The notes below the pieces were generated by a model. The model saw nothing but the letters and a program-made list of their open reading frames with translations. It was not told the origin of the DNA and ran no database searches. Both the position numbers and the translations under genes were made by a program. A stretch of 64,000 nt of DNA from Cytophagaceae bacterium SCN 52-12 (lineage in GTDB: Bacteria > Bacteroidota > Bacteroidia > Cytophagales > Spirosomataceae): NCBI GenBank assembly GCA_001724175.1, contig MEDT01000042.1, positions 1-64,000 of the forward strand. Direction: 5' to 3'. Every line of letters starts with the position of its first letter. The first letter of the stretch is position 1. Of the stretch, positions 18,534-25,939 are shown piece by piece.

Positions 18534-18929
18534 ATGAGCAACACAGAAAGATTAACATTTACCGGGATCGACCACCCTGCCGTGGCCGCCGACGACGTCG
18601 AAACCCTCGCCAACTGGTATTGCGAGGTGATCGGCTATGAAAAATGGTTTTTTCATCCCAAACCGGTCTGGATGCTCAAAGCTCCCGACGGCACCTTGCT
18701 GGAGATCATGCCGAAAGACCATACGCTCCGCCAGGAACGCACTACCTGGACGCCCGGCTGGTCACACGTGGCGTTCCGCGTAAAAGACATACACCAGGCT
18801 ATTGCCTGGCTCGATTCCAGGGGAATTACCTGGGCGGGCGAAGTGATCGACGCCATCGGGGGAGGAAAAGTGAGAAACTGCTTCGACCCGGAGGGCAATA
18901 TGATCCAGGTACTGCAGCGGGAACTATGA
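18534..18929 (+). CDS. VOC superfamily (glyoxalase/dioxygenase-fold) protein
   Basis: The 131-aa protein starts MSNTERLTFTGIDHPAVAADDVETLANWYCEVIGY, 1 bp after the lyase stop. The longer frame from 18519 would overlap that gene. Two beta-alpha-beta-beta-beta modules are visible. Metal-ligand positions are His in GIDHPAV, Glu in LLEIMP, His in GWSHVAFRV, and the C-terminal DPEGNMIQVLQRE. Members isomerise, cleave or epimerise small metabolites. In this operon it may act on a keto acid or a ring-opened uronate. The reaction is not known. Confidence 0.8.
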   Translation: MSNTERLTFTGIDHPAVAADDVETLANWYCEVIGYEKWFFHPKPVWMLKAPDGTLLEIMPKDHTLRQERTTWTPGWSHVAFRVKDIHQAIAWLDSRGITWAGEVIDAIGGGKVRNCFDPEGNMIQVLQREL

Positions 18930-18962
18930 TACCGGCAGCCATACAACAATACCTAACCAACA

Positions 18963-19973
18963 ATGAGAGCATTATTCTACCAGGGCAATAAGACATTTGC
19001 CATAAACGATACCCGGCTCCAGCCGCTAAAGGAGGGGGAAGTACGATTGAAAGTAGCCTACTGCGGCGTCTGCGGCACGGACATACACGTCTACCATGGT
19101 CATATGGACCAGCGGGTAAAGCCTCCCCAGATCATCGGCCACGAGGCCTCCGCCGTGATCGAAGAAACCGGGGAGGGCGTTTCCGGTTGGAAACCCGGCG
19201 ATAAGGTAGCCGTAAGGCCCCTGCAGACCGGGACAGAAGATCCTTCGGACAACGGCTGCGCGCATATCGGCAGGAACATGAAGTTTATCGGTGTCGACAC
19301 ACCGGGAGCCATGCAGCAATACTGGACCGTACCCGCTTATACGCTTCACCGGCTGCCGGATACGCTTTCTTTACAGACTGCCGCGCTGATCGAGCCGCTG
19401 GCAGTAGCATGCCACGATGTTCGTCTCGGGGAAGTCCGGCCGGGAGAGCAGGTAGTCGTCATCGGCGGTGGCCCGATCGGTTTGCTGATCGCCATGGTGG
19501 CACGTGAAAAGGGGGCAACGGTGACGATCTCGGAGATCAATGAAGCGCGTCTCGAGCTGGCGGCATCGATGGGGTTCCGGACAGTCAATCCTCTCCGGAA
19601 CGACCTGGTCGGGGAAGTGGAAAGCATCACTTCAGGCGCTATGGCAGACGTAGTATTCGAAGTATCGGGCGCCCAGGCGGGTATTTCTATGATGACGCAG
19701 CTCCCGCGGGCAAGAGGACGGGTCGTCATGGTGGCTATCCACGCGCAGCCCAGGGAGGTCGATGTATTCCGGTTCTTTTTCCGCGAGCTGAAGCTCATCG
19801 GCGCCAGGGTATATGAGCCGGAGGATTTCGACGAAGCCATTGCCTTTACCGTTTCGGGGAAGCTTCCGCTGGACCGGCTGATCACGGAGGTGCTCCCGCT
19901 TGAAAAGGCGCAGGAAGCGTTTGAGGCGATCGATGCCAACCCGGCGGGGATGAAGTTTTTGCTGGAAATCTGA
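18963..19973 (+). CDS. Zinc-type medium-chain alcohol/polyol dehydrogenase (MDR), lacking the usual structural-zinc cysteines
   Basis: The 336-aa protein has the catalytic zinc region CGVCGTDIHVYHG and IGHEASAVIEE, and a Rossmann motif VVIGGGPIGLLIAMVA in the middle. It resembles threonine or sugar-alcohol dehydrogenases. After GDKVAVRPLQ the four-cysteine structural zinc lobe normally present is replaced by TGTEDPSDNGCAHIGRN, with one Cys only. It would oxidise a polyol or reduce a keto-sugar with NAD(P). It ends the catabolic block and converges on the DUF4143 gene 13 bp away. Confidence 0.85.
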   Translation: MRALFYQGNKTFAINDTRLQPLKEGEVRLKVAYCGVCGTDIHVYHGHMDQRVKPPQIIGHEASAVIEETGEGVSGWKPGDKVAVRPLQTGTEDPSDNGCAHIGRNMKFIGVDTPGAMQQYWTVPAYTLHRLPDTLSLQTAALIEPLAVACHDVRLGEVRPGEQVVVIGGGPIGLLIAMVAREKGATVTISEINEARLELAASMGFRTVNPLRNDLVGEVESITSGAMADVVFEVSGAQAGISMMTQLPRARGRVVMVAIHAQPREVDVFRFFFRELKLIGARVYEPEDFDEAIAFTVSGKLPLDRLITEVLPLEKAQEAFEAIDANPAGMKFLLEI

Positions 19974-19986
19974 AGGCAGGAAACAA

Positions 19987-21180
19987 CTACTTCCCCTTAT
20001 CCACCACCAGCTCCAGCATCTCTATCAGCCCGATGGCCTCCGCATTCCCGGACAAGGGGAAGCGCTCCGTCCCTGAATAGATCAGGAACTTGTGCGTTGC
20101 TCCTACATCTTCGCAGGCTGTATGGAAACCCCTGCCTAAGACCGGTGCTGCCGATCTCTTGATCTCTATGGCCCACACTTGGTTGCCAGGACCTTCCAGG
20201 ATAAGGTCTATTTCTGCCTGCGCTGCTGTTCTATAGTAGCTATATTGCCATTTGTCCGATATACAGGAGATAATGTTCTCCACTACAAAGCCTTCCCAAC
20301 TGGCTCCTGCAACCGGATGACCGAGCAACGTTTCAAAATCCGGGATGTTCAACAGCCTGTGCAAAAGCCCGGTGTCACGGAGATATATCTTAGGGCTTTT
20401 GACCAGGCGTTTCTTTGTATTCCCTGACCATGGCTGGACCTGTCGCACCATATAAAAGTCGGTCAGGATATCCAGGTAATTCCTGGCCGTGGTATGGCTC
20501 ACTTCAAGACTTTTGCCTATCTGGGATAATCCTGCCTGCTGTCCGTGGTAGTGCGCCAGCATAGTCCAGAATCTTTTCATCCTGGTTGCAGGTACTTTAG
20601 GCCCCATCAAAGGAATATCTCGCTCCAGGTAAGTAGAGACAAAATCGCCGCGCCACTCCCAGCTTTCTGTGTCAGTTCCCGCCAGGTAGCTGCCGGGAAA
20701 TCCGCCTCTGAACCATATCTTCAAAGGATTGAAGCCCAGCGGGTCGGTTCTGGATATTTCCAGTGCCGAAAAGGGGCTCAGCTCCAGGTATCTTATCCTG
20801 CCTGCCAGGGTCTCTGAAGATTGCTGCAGCAGGTCTCGCGAAGCCGATCCCAACAATAAAAACTGGCCGGAATTTTCCCCTGCCCTCCTTCTGACATCTA
20901 CCAATCCTCTCAGGAGTCTGAACAAATCAGGCCGTCTCTGTACCTCGTCGATAATCAAAAGCTGGCCGGCAAAGCCCCTTAAATAGCCTTCGGCATCATC
21001 CAGTTTGCTTAAATCGGTATCCAGCTCCAAGTCAAGATATGATGACTTTTTACGTATGTCTTTTTCAGCAACCTGCAATGCCAGGGTAGTCTTTCCAACT
21101 TGTCTCGGCCCGAGAAGAGCGACTACCGGCATATTGTTCAACGCCTTGAGCAATTTACTTTCAAGATTACGTTTTATCAT
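19987..21180 (-). CDS. AAA-type ATPase with DUF4143 C-terminal domain
   Basis: The 397-aa protein (Met at 21180; the frame extends to 21225 but that would run into the operator-like array) carries a Walker A motif GPRQVGKT at residues 24-31 and Walker B LLIIDEVQ. The C-terminal DUF4143 half includes YLRDTGLLHRLL and a PD-(D/E)xK-like core AEIDLILE...EIKRS. Such proteins are common and often sit in variable regions; their role is unclear (ATP-dependent nuclease-like, sometimes toxin-antitoxin-like). It separates the first locus from the copper cluster and is monocistronic. Confidence 0.88.
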   Translation of the reverse strand: MIKRNLESKLLKALNNMPVVALLGPRQVGKTTLALQVAEKDIRKKSSYLDLELDTDLSKLDDAEGYLRGFAGQLLIIDEVQRRPDLFRLLRGLVDVRRRAGENSGQFLLLGSASRDLLQQSSETLAGRIRYLELSPFSALEISRTDPLGFNPLKIWFRGGFPGSYLAGTDTESWEWRGDFVSTYLERDIPLMGPKVPATRMKRFWTMLAHYHGQQAGLSQIGKSLEVSHTTARNYLDILTDFYMVRQVQPWSGNTKKRLVKSPKIYLRDTGLLHRLLNIPDFETLLGHPVAGASWEGFVVENIISCISDKWQYSYYRTAAQAEIDLILEGPGNQVWAIEIKRSAAPVLGRGFHTACEDVGATHKFLIYSGTERFPLSGNAEAIGLIEMLELVVDKGK

Positions 21181-21213
21181 GTTATTTGCAAGTTGTACTT
21201 TCAATTCGCAGTA

Positions 21214-21255
21214 AATTTGATACAAATTGCATCAAATTGAAAGCTTTAATTTGAT
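21214..21255. promoter_or_regulatory. Operator-like array of alternating half-sites upstream of the DUF4143 gene
   Basis: Three perfect 8-bp half-sites alternate in orientation at an exact 17-bp period: AATTTGAT (21214), ATCAAATT (21231), AATTTGAT (21248). The 9-bp spacers differ, except that one contains the palindrome AAAGCTTT. The array begins 34 bp upstream of the DUF4143 start and could bind a dimeric repressor. Confidence 0.55.
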
Positions 21256-21441
21256 ACAATTTGTAAACTCCCTTTTATCCCGACCAGCCAGGTATTGATC
21301 ATACTTTTAAGAACCGCCCCAAAGATGTCTAAAATTTTCATTCTACGCCCCTCACATTTTCAAGGAGCAGGCTTTGAGGTAACATCAACAACAGGTGCAT
21401 ACAAAATTATATATTTCCTTTTCCCGGCGGCTTTTAGTAAT

Positions 21442-21449
21442 TACCTTTG
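21442..21449 (+). promoter_or_regulatory. Candidate -7 promoter element for the copper-type cluster
   Basis: TACCTTTG matches the TAnnTTTG consensus exactly. No clear TTG lies about 20 bp upstream, so the -33 half is weak. The element argues that the open frame starting at TTG 21447 cannot be used from there. Confidence 0.35.
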
Positions 21450-21473
21450 CATAAGGAAACTAAATCCAAGTTC

Positions 21474-21866
21474 GTGGGCACACGTTTTCTTTCCGTTTTC
21501 TTCCTCTCGCTGATGCTTATCAAAGTATGCATCATACCCCTTATATACCTGGATTTTGAGCTGCGCCACGATTACATCGTAAAAAACCTCTGTATCAACA
21601 AAAGCAGGCCCGAGCTCAATTGCGACGGTAAATGTTATCTGGCCAAACGGATCGCAGCCGCCAAAGAAAAGGAGCAGCAGGAAGCCGGGCAGAATTTTAT
21701 CTCCAAATTGTGTGAAACCCTGGCGGAGCCGGCCGGACCTTTCCGTGTCGCCCTTCCTGAGCACCCTTTCATACCGGTTTCCGACAAAATTTCCTTTTCA
21801 TATACTTCCGGCCTCAATGGCGTGACGCCCGTTTCAGGCGTTTTCCACCCCCCGCTTATATCCTGA
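21474..21866 (+). CDS. Small membrane-anchored protein with NCDGKCYL motif
   Basis: The product is about 130 aa if the GTG at 21474 is used; ATG 21513 is an alternative. The TTG at 21447 lies inside a promoter-like element and was set aside. One N-terminal hydrophobic helix (FLSVFFLSLMLIKVCIIPLIYL) is followed by FELRHDYIVKNLCINKSRPELN and NCDGKCYLAKRI, then a basic helix and a Pro-rich tail. The CDGKCYL motif recurs in small Bacteroidota proteins that I associate with metal-handling loci, but no function is known to me. It lies 221 bp upstream of the first mbnP-like gene and may bind copper at the outer face of the inner membrane. Confidence 0.6.
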   Translation: MGTRFLSVFFLSLMLIKVCIIPLIYLDFELRHDYIVKNLCINKSRPELNCDGKCYLAKRIAAAKEKEQQEAGQNFISKLCETLAEPAGPFRVALPEHPFIPVSDKISFSYTSGLNGVTPVSGVFHPPLIS

Positions 21867-22087
21867 CCCTGCTCTCTGTCGTTTCTAAAGCAGGTAAGCC
21901 GCGAATTCACGAATTGTACAGGTTGCCCGTTGCATTGATAGCTTTTCAACGGATGTTCTCATTCGTGTAAGCCCTGATTAGCGCATTCGTGGCCATATCC
22001 ATGCAGATAGAGAGGCCCTTACTCCAATATTCATATCATTTTCATTTGCCCGCGGCGTATTTCCCGGGCACCTAATTTTCTTTCAAA

Positions 22088-22906
22088 ATGTCAGACAAAA
22101 GCAGTCTGTTCAGACACTCTCTTTTGCTCGCTATGGCGGCAGGCCTGTGCTGGTCATGCGATACCAAAGATCCCGCTCCTCCGGGCGGAAACCTGAGGAT
22201 TGAATTCGATAACGTCGTAGGAGACAAAAACCTGGTTTTAAATGGGGTCAGCTACGAAAATGCTACCGGGGAAGATTTTGTCGTCACGAAATTCAACTAT
22301 TTCGTTTCCAATTTCAGGCTGTACAAGACAGACGGCAGCGTCTTTACCGTGCCCCAGGACTCCTGCTATTTCCTTGTAAAAGAAGATAACAGAGCCTCGC
22401 AGTTTGTAACATTAAAAAACATTCCGACCGGCGATTACGACCATGTCGAGTTTATGGTCGGCGTCGATAGCCTGCGCAACACCATGCCTGAAGCGAAGCG
22501 TACCGGCGCGTTGGATCCAGGCGGGGATATGGCCGGCGACGGGATGTACTGGGCCTGGAACTCGGGCTATATTTTTGTAAAGCTGGAAGGAAGCTCCTCT
22601 TTCGGCAACCCGACCAACGACAAATTCTACTATCACATCGGGCTCTATGGCGGATACGACAAGCCGACCGTCAACAATACCCGGATCGTCAAAATCAAAT
22701 TCGGGGACGACCTCGCCAGGGTAACGGAAGGCCATACGCCCGAAGTGCACCTTTTTGCAGACGTGCTTAAGTTTTTTGACGGACCCGCCACAAATCTGAG
22801 TATCGCAGAGTACCCGGGTATTATGGCCGCCGAGGTGCACAGGCCTTACACGCAGAAAATCGCAGATAACTATAAGCAAATGTTCTCCTACGATCACATC
22901 CATTAG
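22088..22906 (+). CDS. MbnP family protein (copper-type, kynurenine-site candidate), copy 1
   Basis: This 272-aa protein carries a lipobox-like signal (GLCWSC, Cys near residue 24), so it is probably a periplasmic or surface lipoprotein. The MbnP domain fills the rest: NLRIEFDNVVGDKNLVLN, FNYFVSNFRLYKTDGS, GDYDHVEFMVGVDS, GMYWAWNSGYIFVKLEG, EVHLFADVLKFFDG. In characterised MbnP/CorA/MopE-type proteins a Trp is oxidised to kynurenine by a partner di-heme enzyme to build a copper site. Trp155 and Trp157 are the candidates here. The partner gene follows after 4 bp. Copper binding is inferred from the family. Confidence 0.85.
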   Translation: MSDKSSLFRHSLLLAMAAGLCWSCDTKDPAPPGGNLRIEFDNVVGDKNLVLNGVSYENATGEDFVVTKFNYFVSNFRLYKTDGSVFTVPQDSCYFLVKEDNRASQFVTLKNIPTGDYDHVEFMVGVDSLRNTMPEAKRTGALDPGGDMAGDGMYWAWNSGYIFVKLEGSSSFGNPTNDKFYYHIGLYGGYDKPTVNNTRIVKIKFGDDLARVTEGHTPEVHLFADVLKFFDGPATNLSIAEYPGIMAAEVHRPYTQKIADNYKQMFSYDHIH

Positions 22907-22910
22907 CTTT

Positions 22911-24050
22911 ATGATGTCCGCTGAAAAGAAATATGCCGTTTCCGGGCTTCTTGCGTTATGGCTGCTCACGGTCGTCGCCGTATCATGCGGGAAGAAGAAC
23001 GACGACCCTGAACCCGAACCGGGCGGTCCTACGCCCTACAATTGGGTCAAGCCTGTCCATTTCCCCGATCCGGTGTACGATTTTTCAAAGAATCCGCTTA
23101 CGAATGAAGGCATCAGACTGGGCATGTTCCTTTTCTACGACGGGATTATGTCGCGCACAAACGAGATAGGCTGCGGCACCTGTCACCAGCAGCAGGCGGC
23201 TTTTACGCACCACGGTCATGAGCTCAGCCACGGAGTAGACGACCTGATCGGTACCAGGAACTCGCTTGCGGTACAGAACATGGCCTGGAGCCCGCGCTTT
23301 TTCTGGGACGGTGGCGTTCACGATCTTGATTTCTCACCGCTTAACGCCATAGAGAACCCGGTCGAGCTCGACGAGTCGGTGCCATCCATTATCGAAAAGC
23401 TAAAGGCCGGGCCCCGGCCCGGGGCAAAAATGCCGGTCGACTACCCGCAGCTTTTCAGGGAAGCTTTCGGCACGGAAGAGATCACGACCGGGCGCACGAT
23501 GCGTGCGCTGTCGCAGTTCATGCTCACAATGGTTTCGGCTACCTCCAAGTACGACTTCTACCTGATGGGAGACCAATCGGCCCTGAATACGCAGGAAAAA
23601 GAGGGAATGCTTCTATTTGAAAAAAACTGCTCTTCCTGCCACGCAGGGGTGCTCCTCACGGATCACTCTTTCCGGAACAACGGCCTGGTCCCGATGCGCA
23701 TCAATGACAGGGGGCATTCCGAGATCACGGGCGACAAAGCCGACAGGTACAAATTCAAAGTTCCCAGCCTCAGAAACGTCGGCGTCACTTTGCCTTATAT
23801 GCACGACGGGCGCTACCACTCCCTGGAAGAAGTATTGAGCCACTACAGCGACTCCGTCCGGCTTTTCATGAAGTCCGGCTCCGAAGCGGTCGAAACGCTC
23901 GACCCGCTTCTGGCCAATCCCGAAAAGCCCGGGATACCGCTTACAAAAAGCGAGCAGCAGGCTATTATCGCCTTCCTGCATACGCTGACCGACGAAATAT
24001 TCCTGAAAGATCCGAAGCTCGCCGACCCGGGGATAGGGAATGCGCTGTGA
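22911..24050 (+). CDS. Di-heme cytochrome c peroxidase/MbnH family enzyme, copy 1
   Basis: The 379-aa protein has an N-terminal lipoprotein-like signal (LLALWLLTVVAVSCG). Two c-type heme sites are visible: CGTCH (Cys88, Cys91, His92) and CSSCH (Cys240, Cys243, His244). The order of segments (LGMFLFYDGIMSRTNEIGC, RNSLAVQNMAWSPRFFWDGG, KVPSLRNVGVTLPYMHDGRY) is that of the MauG/CcpA superfamily. MbnH relatives oxidise a Trp of MbnP to kynurenine. The gene starts 4 bp after mbnP copy 1, which supports this pairing. Plain hydrogen peroxide reduction is the alternative. Confidence 0.88.
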   Translation: MMSAEKKYAVSGLLALWLLTVVAVSCGKKNDDPEPEPGGPTPYNWVKPVHFPDPVYDFSKNPLTNEGIRLGMFLFYDGIMSRTNEIGCGTCHQQQAAFTHHGHELSHGVDDLIGTRNSLAVQNMAWSPRFFWDGGVHDLDFSPLNAIENPVELDESVPSIIEKLKAGPRPGAKMPVDYPQLFREAFGTEEITTGRTMRALSQFMLTMVSATSKYDFYLMGDQSALNTQEKEGMLLFEKNCSSCHAGVLLTDHSFRNNGLVPMRINDRGHSEITGDKADRYKFKVPSLRNVGVTLPYMHDGRYHSLEEVLSHYSDSVRLFMKSGSEAVETLDPLLANPEKPGIPLTKSEQQAIIAFLHTLTDEIFLKDPKLADPGIGNAL

Positions 24051-24093
24051 GGAGAGGAGGAAGGGGTGAGAGGGAGAAGGATGAAGAAGGGAC

Positions 24094-24154
24094 ACATCAT
24101 CACATCATCACATCATCACATCATCACATTATCTAATTGTCTAATTGTCTAATC
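24094..24154 (+). repeat. Octamer tandem array before a start codon (copy 2)
   Basis: Four perfect copies of ACATCATC (24094-24125) are followed in 8-bp phase by ACATTATC and two TAATTGTC; the next octamer contains the ATG at 24155. It is the purest of the three arrays and could change length by slippage. Confidence 0.7.
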
Positions 24155-25063
24155 ATGAAAAAGATATTTATTCCATTCATACTTTTTACGCTCGCCTCAC
24201 TGAGGGGATTTGCCTGCGACGTATGCGGCTGCGCAAACAGCGGCTCCTATTTCGGGCTGATGCCGCAGTCGCACAAATCGATTATAGGCGTAAGGTACAA
24301 CTACCTTTATTTCGATACGCATCCCGACAGCAAGCTGCTGGCAACAAAGGAAACTTTCAACGTAGCAGAGCTTTACGGCAGATTTTTCCCGTTCAAAAGG
24401 GTACAGGTAATGGCTTTTGTTCCGTATCGGTTCGATGAGCAGGTGACGTCTGCCATCACCAAGAAGAACTCCGGCCCGGGCGATATCACGGCGCTGGCCA
24501 GCTACAGTATTTTCAACGGCCTCATGGACGGTGAAAGCAGCTCCGATTTCACACATTCTTTCCTCGCAGGCGGAGGCGTCAAGCTGCCTACCGGCAAATT
24601 CAGGTACAACGAAAACGACCCGTTGCAGGTAGCAAATGCAAATTTCCAGCTGGGAACAGGGAGCGTAGATTTTATTTTAAACGCTTTTTACACGCTCAAC
24701 TGGAAAAAATGGGGCCTATCGACCAACATTTCCCGGAAATTCAACACTAAAAACGCTGAAGGCTACCGGTTCGGAAATCAGCTGTATGGCTCTGCCGATC
24801 TTTTCCACACCATCAGCCTGGGCAGGCTGAGCCTGATGCCCGGCATCGGTATCTACGGAGAATACTCGGCACATGGCAGGCAAAACGATGTGATACTGGA
24901 TATTACCGGCGGGACAATCATAAACGGAAGCGCAGGCCTTACGCTCTTTGCCGAAAAATGGATGTTGGGTATAACCGCTCAAAAGCCCGTTCACCAGAAA
25001 AGTGCTTCGGGCCATGTTTTCCTCAGGGACCGGCTCCAGGTACAGCTCGGCTTTCTGTTCTGA
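24155..25063 (+). CDS. Outer-membrane beta-barrel protein with N-terminal CDVCGC motif
   Basis: The 302-aa protein starts MKKIFIPFILFTLASLRGFA; the signal probably ends at residue 20, which puts CDVCGC (Cys21, Cys24, Cys26) at the very N-terminus of the mature protein. The remainder is a transporter-like beta-barrel with alternating strands (IIGVRYNYLYFDTHP, VQVMAFVPYRFDEQ, LAGGGVKLPTGKFRYNE, FILNAFYTLNWKKWG) and ends in QVQLGFLF. The Met at 24137 lies in the octamer array and was rejected. Neighbouring MbnP/MbnH genes suggest copper or another thiophilic metal passes through or is sensed here. The exact function is unknown. Confidence 0.75.
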   Translation: MKKIFIPFILFTLASLRGFACDVCGCANSGSYFGLMPQSHKSIIGVRYNYLYFDTHPDSKLLATKETFNVAELYGRFFPFKRVQVMAFVPYRFDEQVTSAITKKNSGPGDITALASYSIFNGLMDGESSSDFTHSFLAGGGVKLPTGKFRYNENDPLQVANANFQLGTGSVDFILNAFYTLNWKKWGLSTNISRKFNTKNAEGYRFGNQLYGSADLFHTISLGRLSLMPGIGIYGEYSAHGRQNDVILDITGGTIINGSAGLTLFAEKWMLGITAQKPVHQKSASGHVFLRDRLQVQLGFLF

Positions 25064-25105
25064 TTCGCCTGAAGCGTCTCCCTATTTATTTTCTTTTACT
25101 CGCAG

Positions 25106-25129
25106 CTAACTGCTAAAACCTTTATACAT
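25106..25129 (+). promoter_or_regulatory. Short heptamer leader (two units) before mbnP copy 2
   Basis: CTAACTG (25106-25112) and CTAAAAC (25113-25119) are followed by 10 nt (CTTTATACAT) and the ATG at 25130. It is the right arm of the composite leader without an obvious left arm. Confidence 0.45.
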
Positions 25130-25930
25130 ATGAAAGCAATCCTGCTTCCAGTCATTTTCCTTACCGGAATATGCGCTTGTTTTATTTCCTGTACAAAAGA
25201 GGAGATAGTAGAACAAGTTGTTGTTGCACCCTCGGAAGCCACGCTGGTGCTTGATGCCCGTGTAGGCAACGAAGATTTTTCGCTGAACAGGGACTTCACC
25301 ATTGGCGGAATTACCTATAATTTCGAAAAGCTGCGCTATTGGATCAGCAATATCGTACTGGTCAACGAAAACGGGACCGAATATGCTGTGCCGGATTCTT
25401 ATTTCCTGATGGAAGAAGTGGGAAACCTGGATCTGACAGGCACCATATCCGACAGGAATATCGTGTACCCGGCCAATAAGCGCGAGGAAGTGGTGCTCGC
25501 CAAAATCCCGGAAGGGAACTATAACACCCTACGCTTTTCAGTAGGCGTCGATCAGAAGCATAATGACAATCTCAGCCTCCAGCCGGGTGAGCTGTCTATC
25601 TCGAATGGCATGAGCAATATTTCCTGGATGTGGCATACCAGCTATATCTTCAGCTCGATCGGTGGAAAAGCCGGGGCAAACGCTAAAAAATTTGTAGCTG
25701 AAACAGGTTTGAACGATAATTACAAAACCGTGACGGTTGCTCTTTCCTCTCCCCTTAAAGCTGAGGCCGGCGCTTCGCCCAGGGTGATTGTCAACCTGGA
25801 CGTTGCTAAAGTACTGGAAGGTATCGACCCGGTAACCAATCCCACCATCGGGGCGGGTCAGCCGGAAGCGATGAAGACCATCGCCGATAATTTTTCACAA
25901 AAAGCTTTCGGCTTCGCTTCGGTACAATAA
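25130..25930 (+). CDS. MbnP family protein, copy 2
   Basis: The 266-aa lipoprotein (MKAILLPVIFLTGICACFISC, lipid Cys near residue 21) shows the same domain order as copy 1: TLVLDARVGNEDFSLN, FEKLRYWISNIVLVNENG, GNYNTLRFSVGVDQ, SNISWMWHTSYIF, RVIVNLDVAKVLEG. Trp166 and Trp168 align with Trp155 and Trp157 of copy 1, so the candidate kynurenine site is kept, although surrounding residues differ (NSGY in copy 1, HTSY here). It is followed after 9 bp by a second MbnH-type gene. The divergence of the two pairs suggests different metals, affinities or conditions. Confidence 0.85.
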   Translation: MKAILLPVIFLTGICACFISCTKEEIVEQVVVAPSEATLVLDARVGNEDFSLNRDFTIGGITYNFEKLRYWISNIVLVNENGTEYAVPDSYFLMEEVGNLDLTGTISDRNIVYPANKREEVVLAKIPEGNYNTLRFSVGVDQKHNDNLSLQPGELSISNGMSNISWMWHTSYIFSSIGGKAGANAKKFVAETGLNDNYKTVTVALSSPLKAEAGASPRVIVNLDVAKVLEGIDPVTNPTIGAGQPEAMKTIADNFSQKAFGFASVQ

Positions 25931-25939
25931 AGGGCGGCT

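Noticed and set aside
24094..24154. Short direct repeats considered as a CRISPR array
   Set aside because: Units are 8 bp in perfect tandem without spacers, and no cas gene is present.
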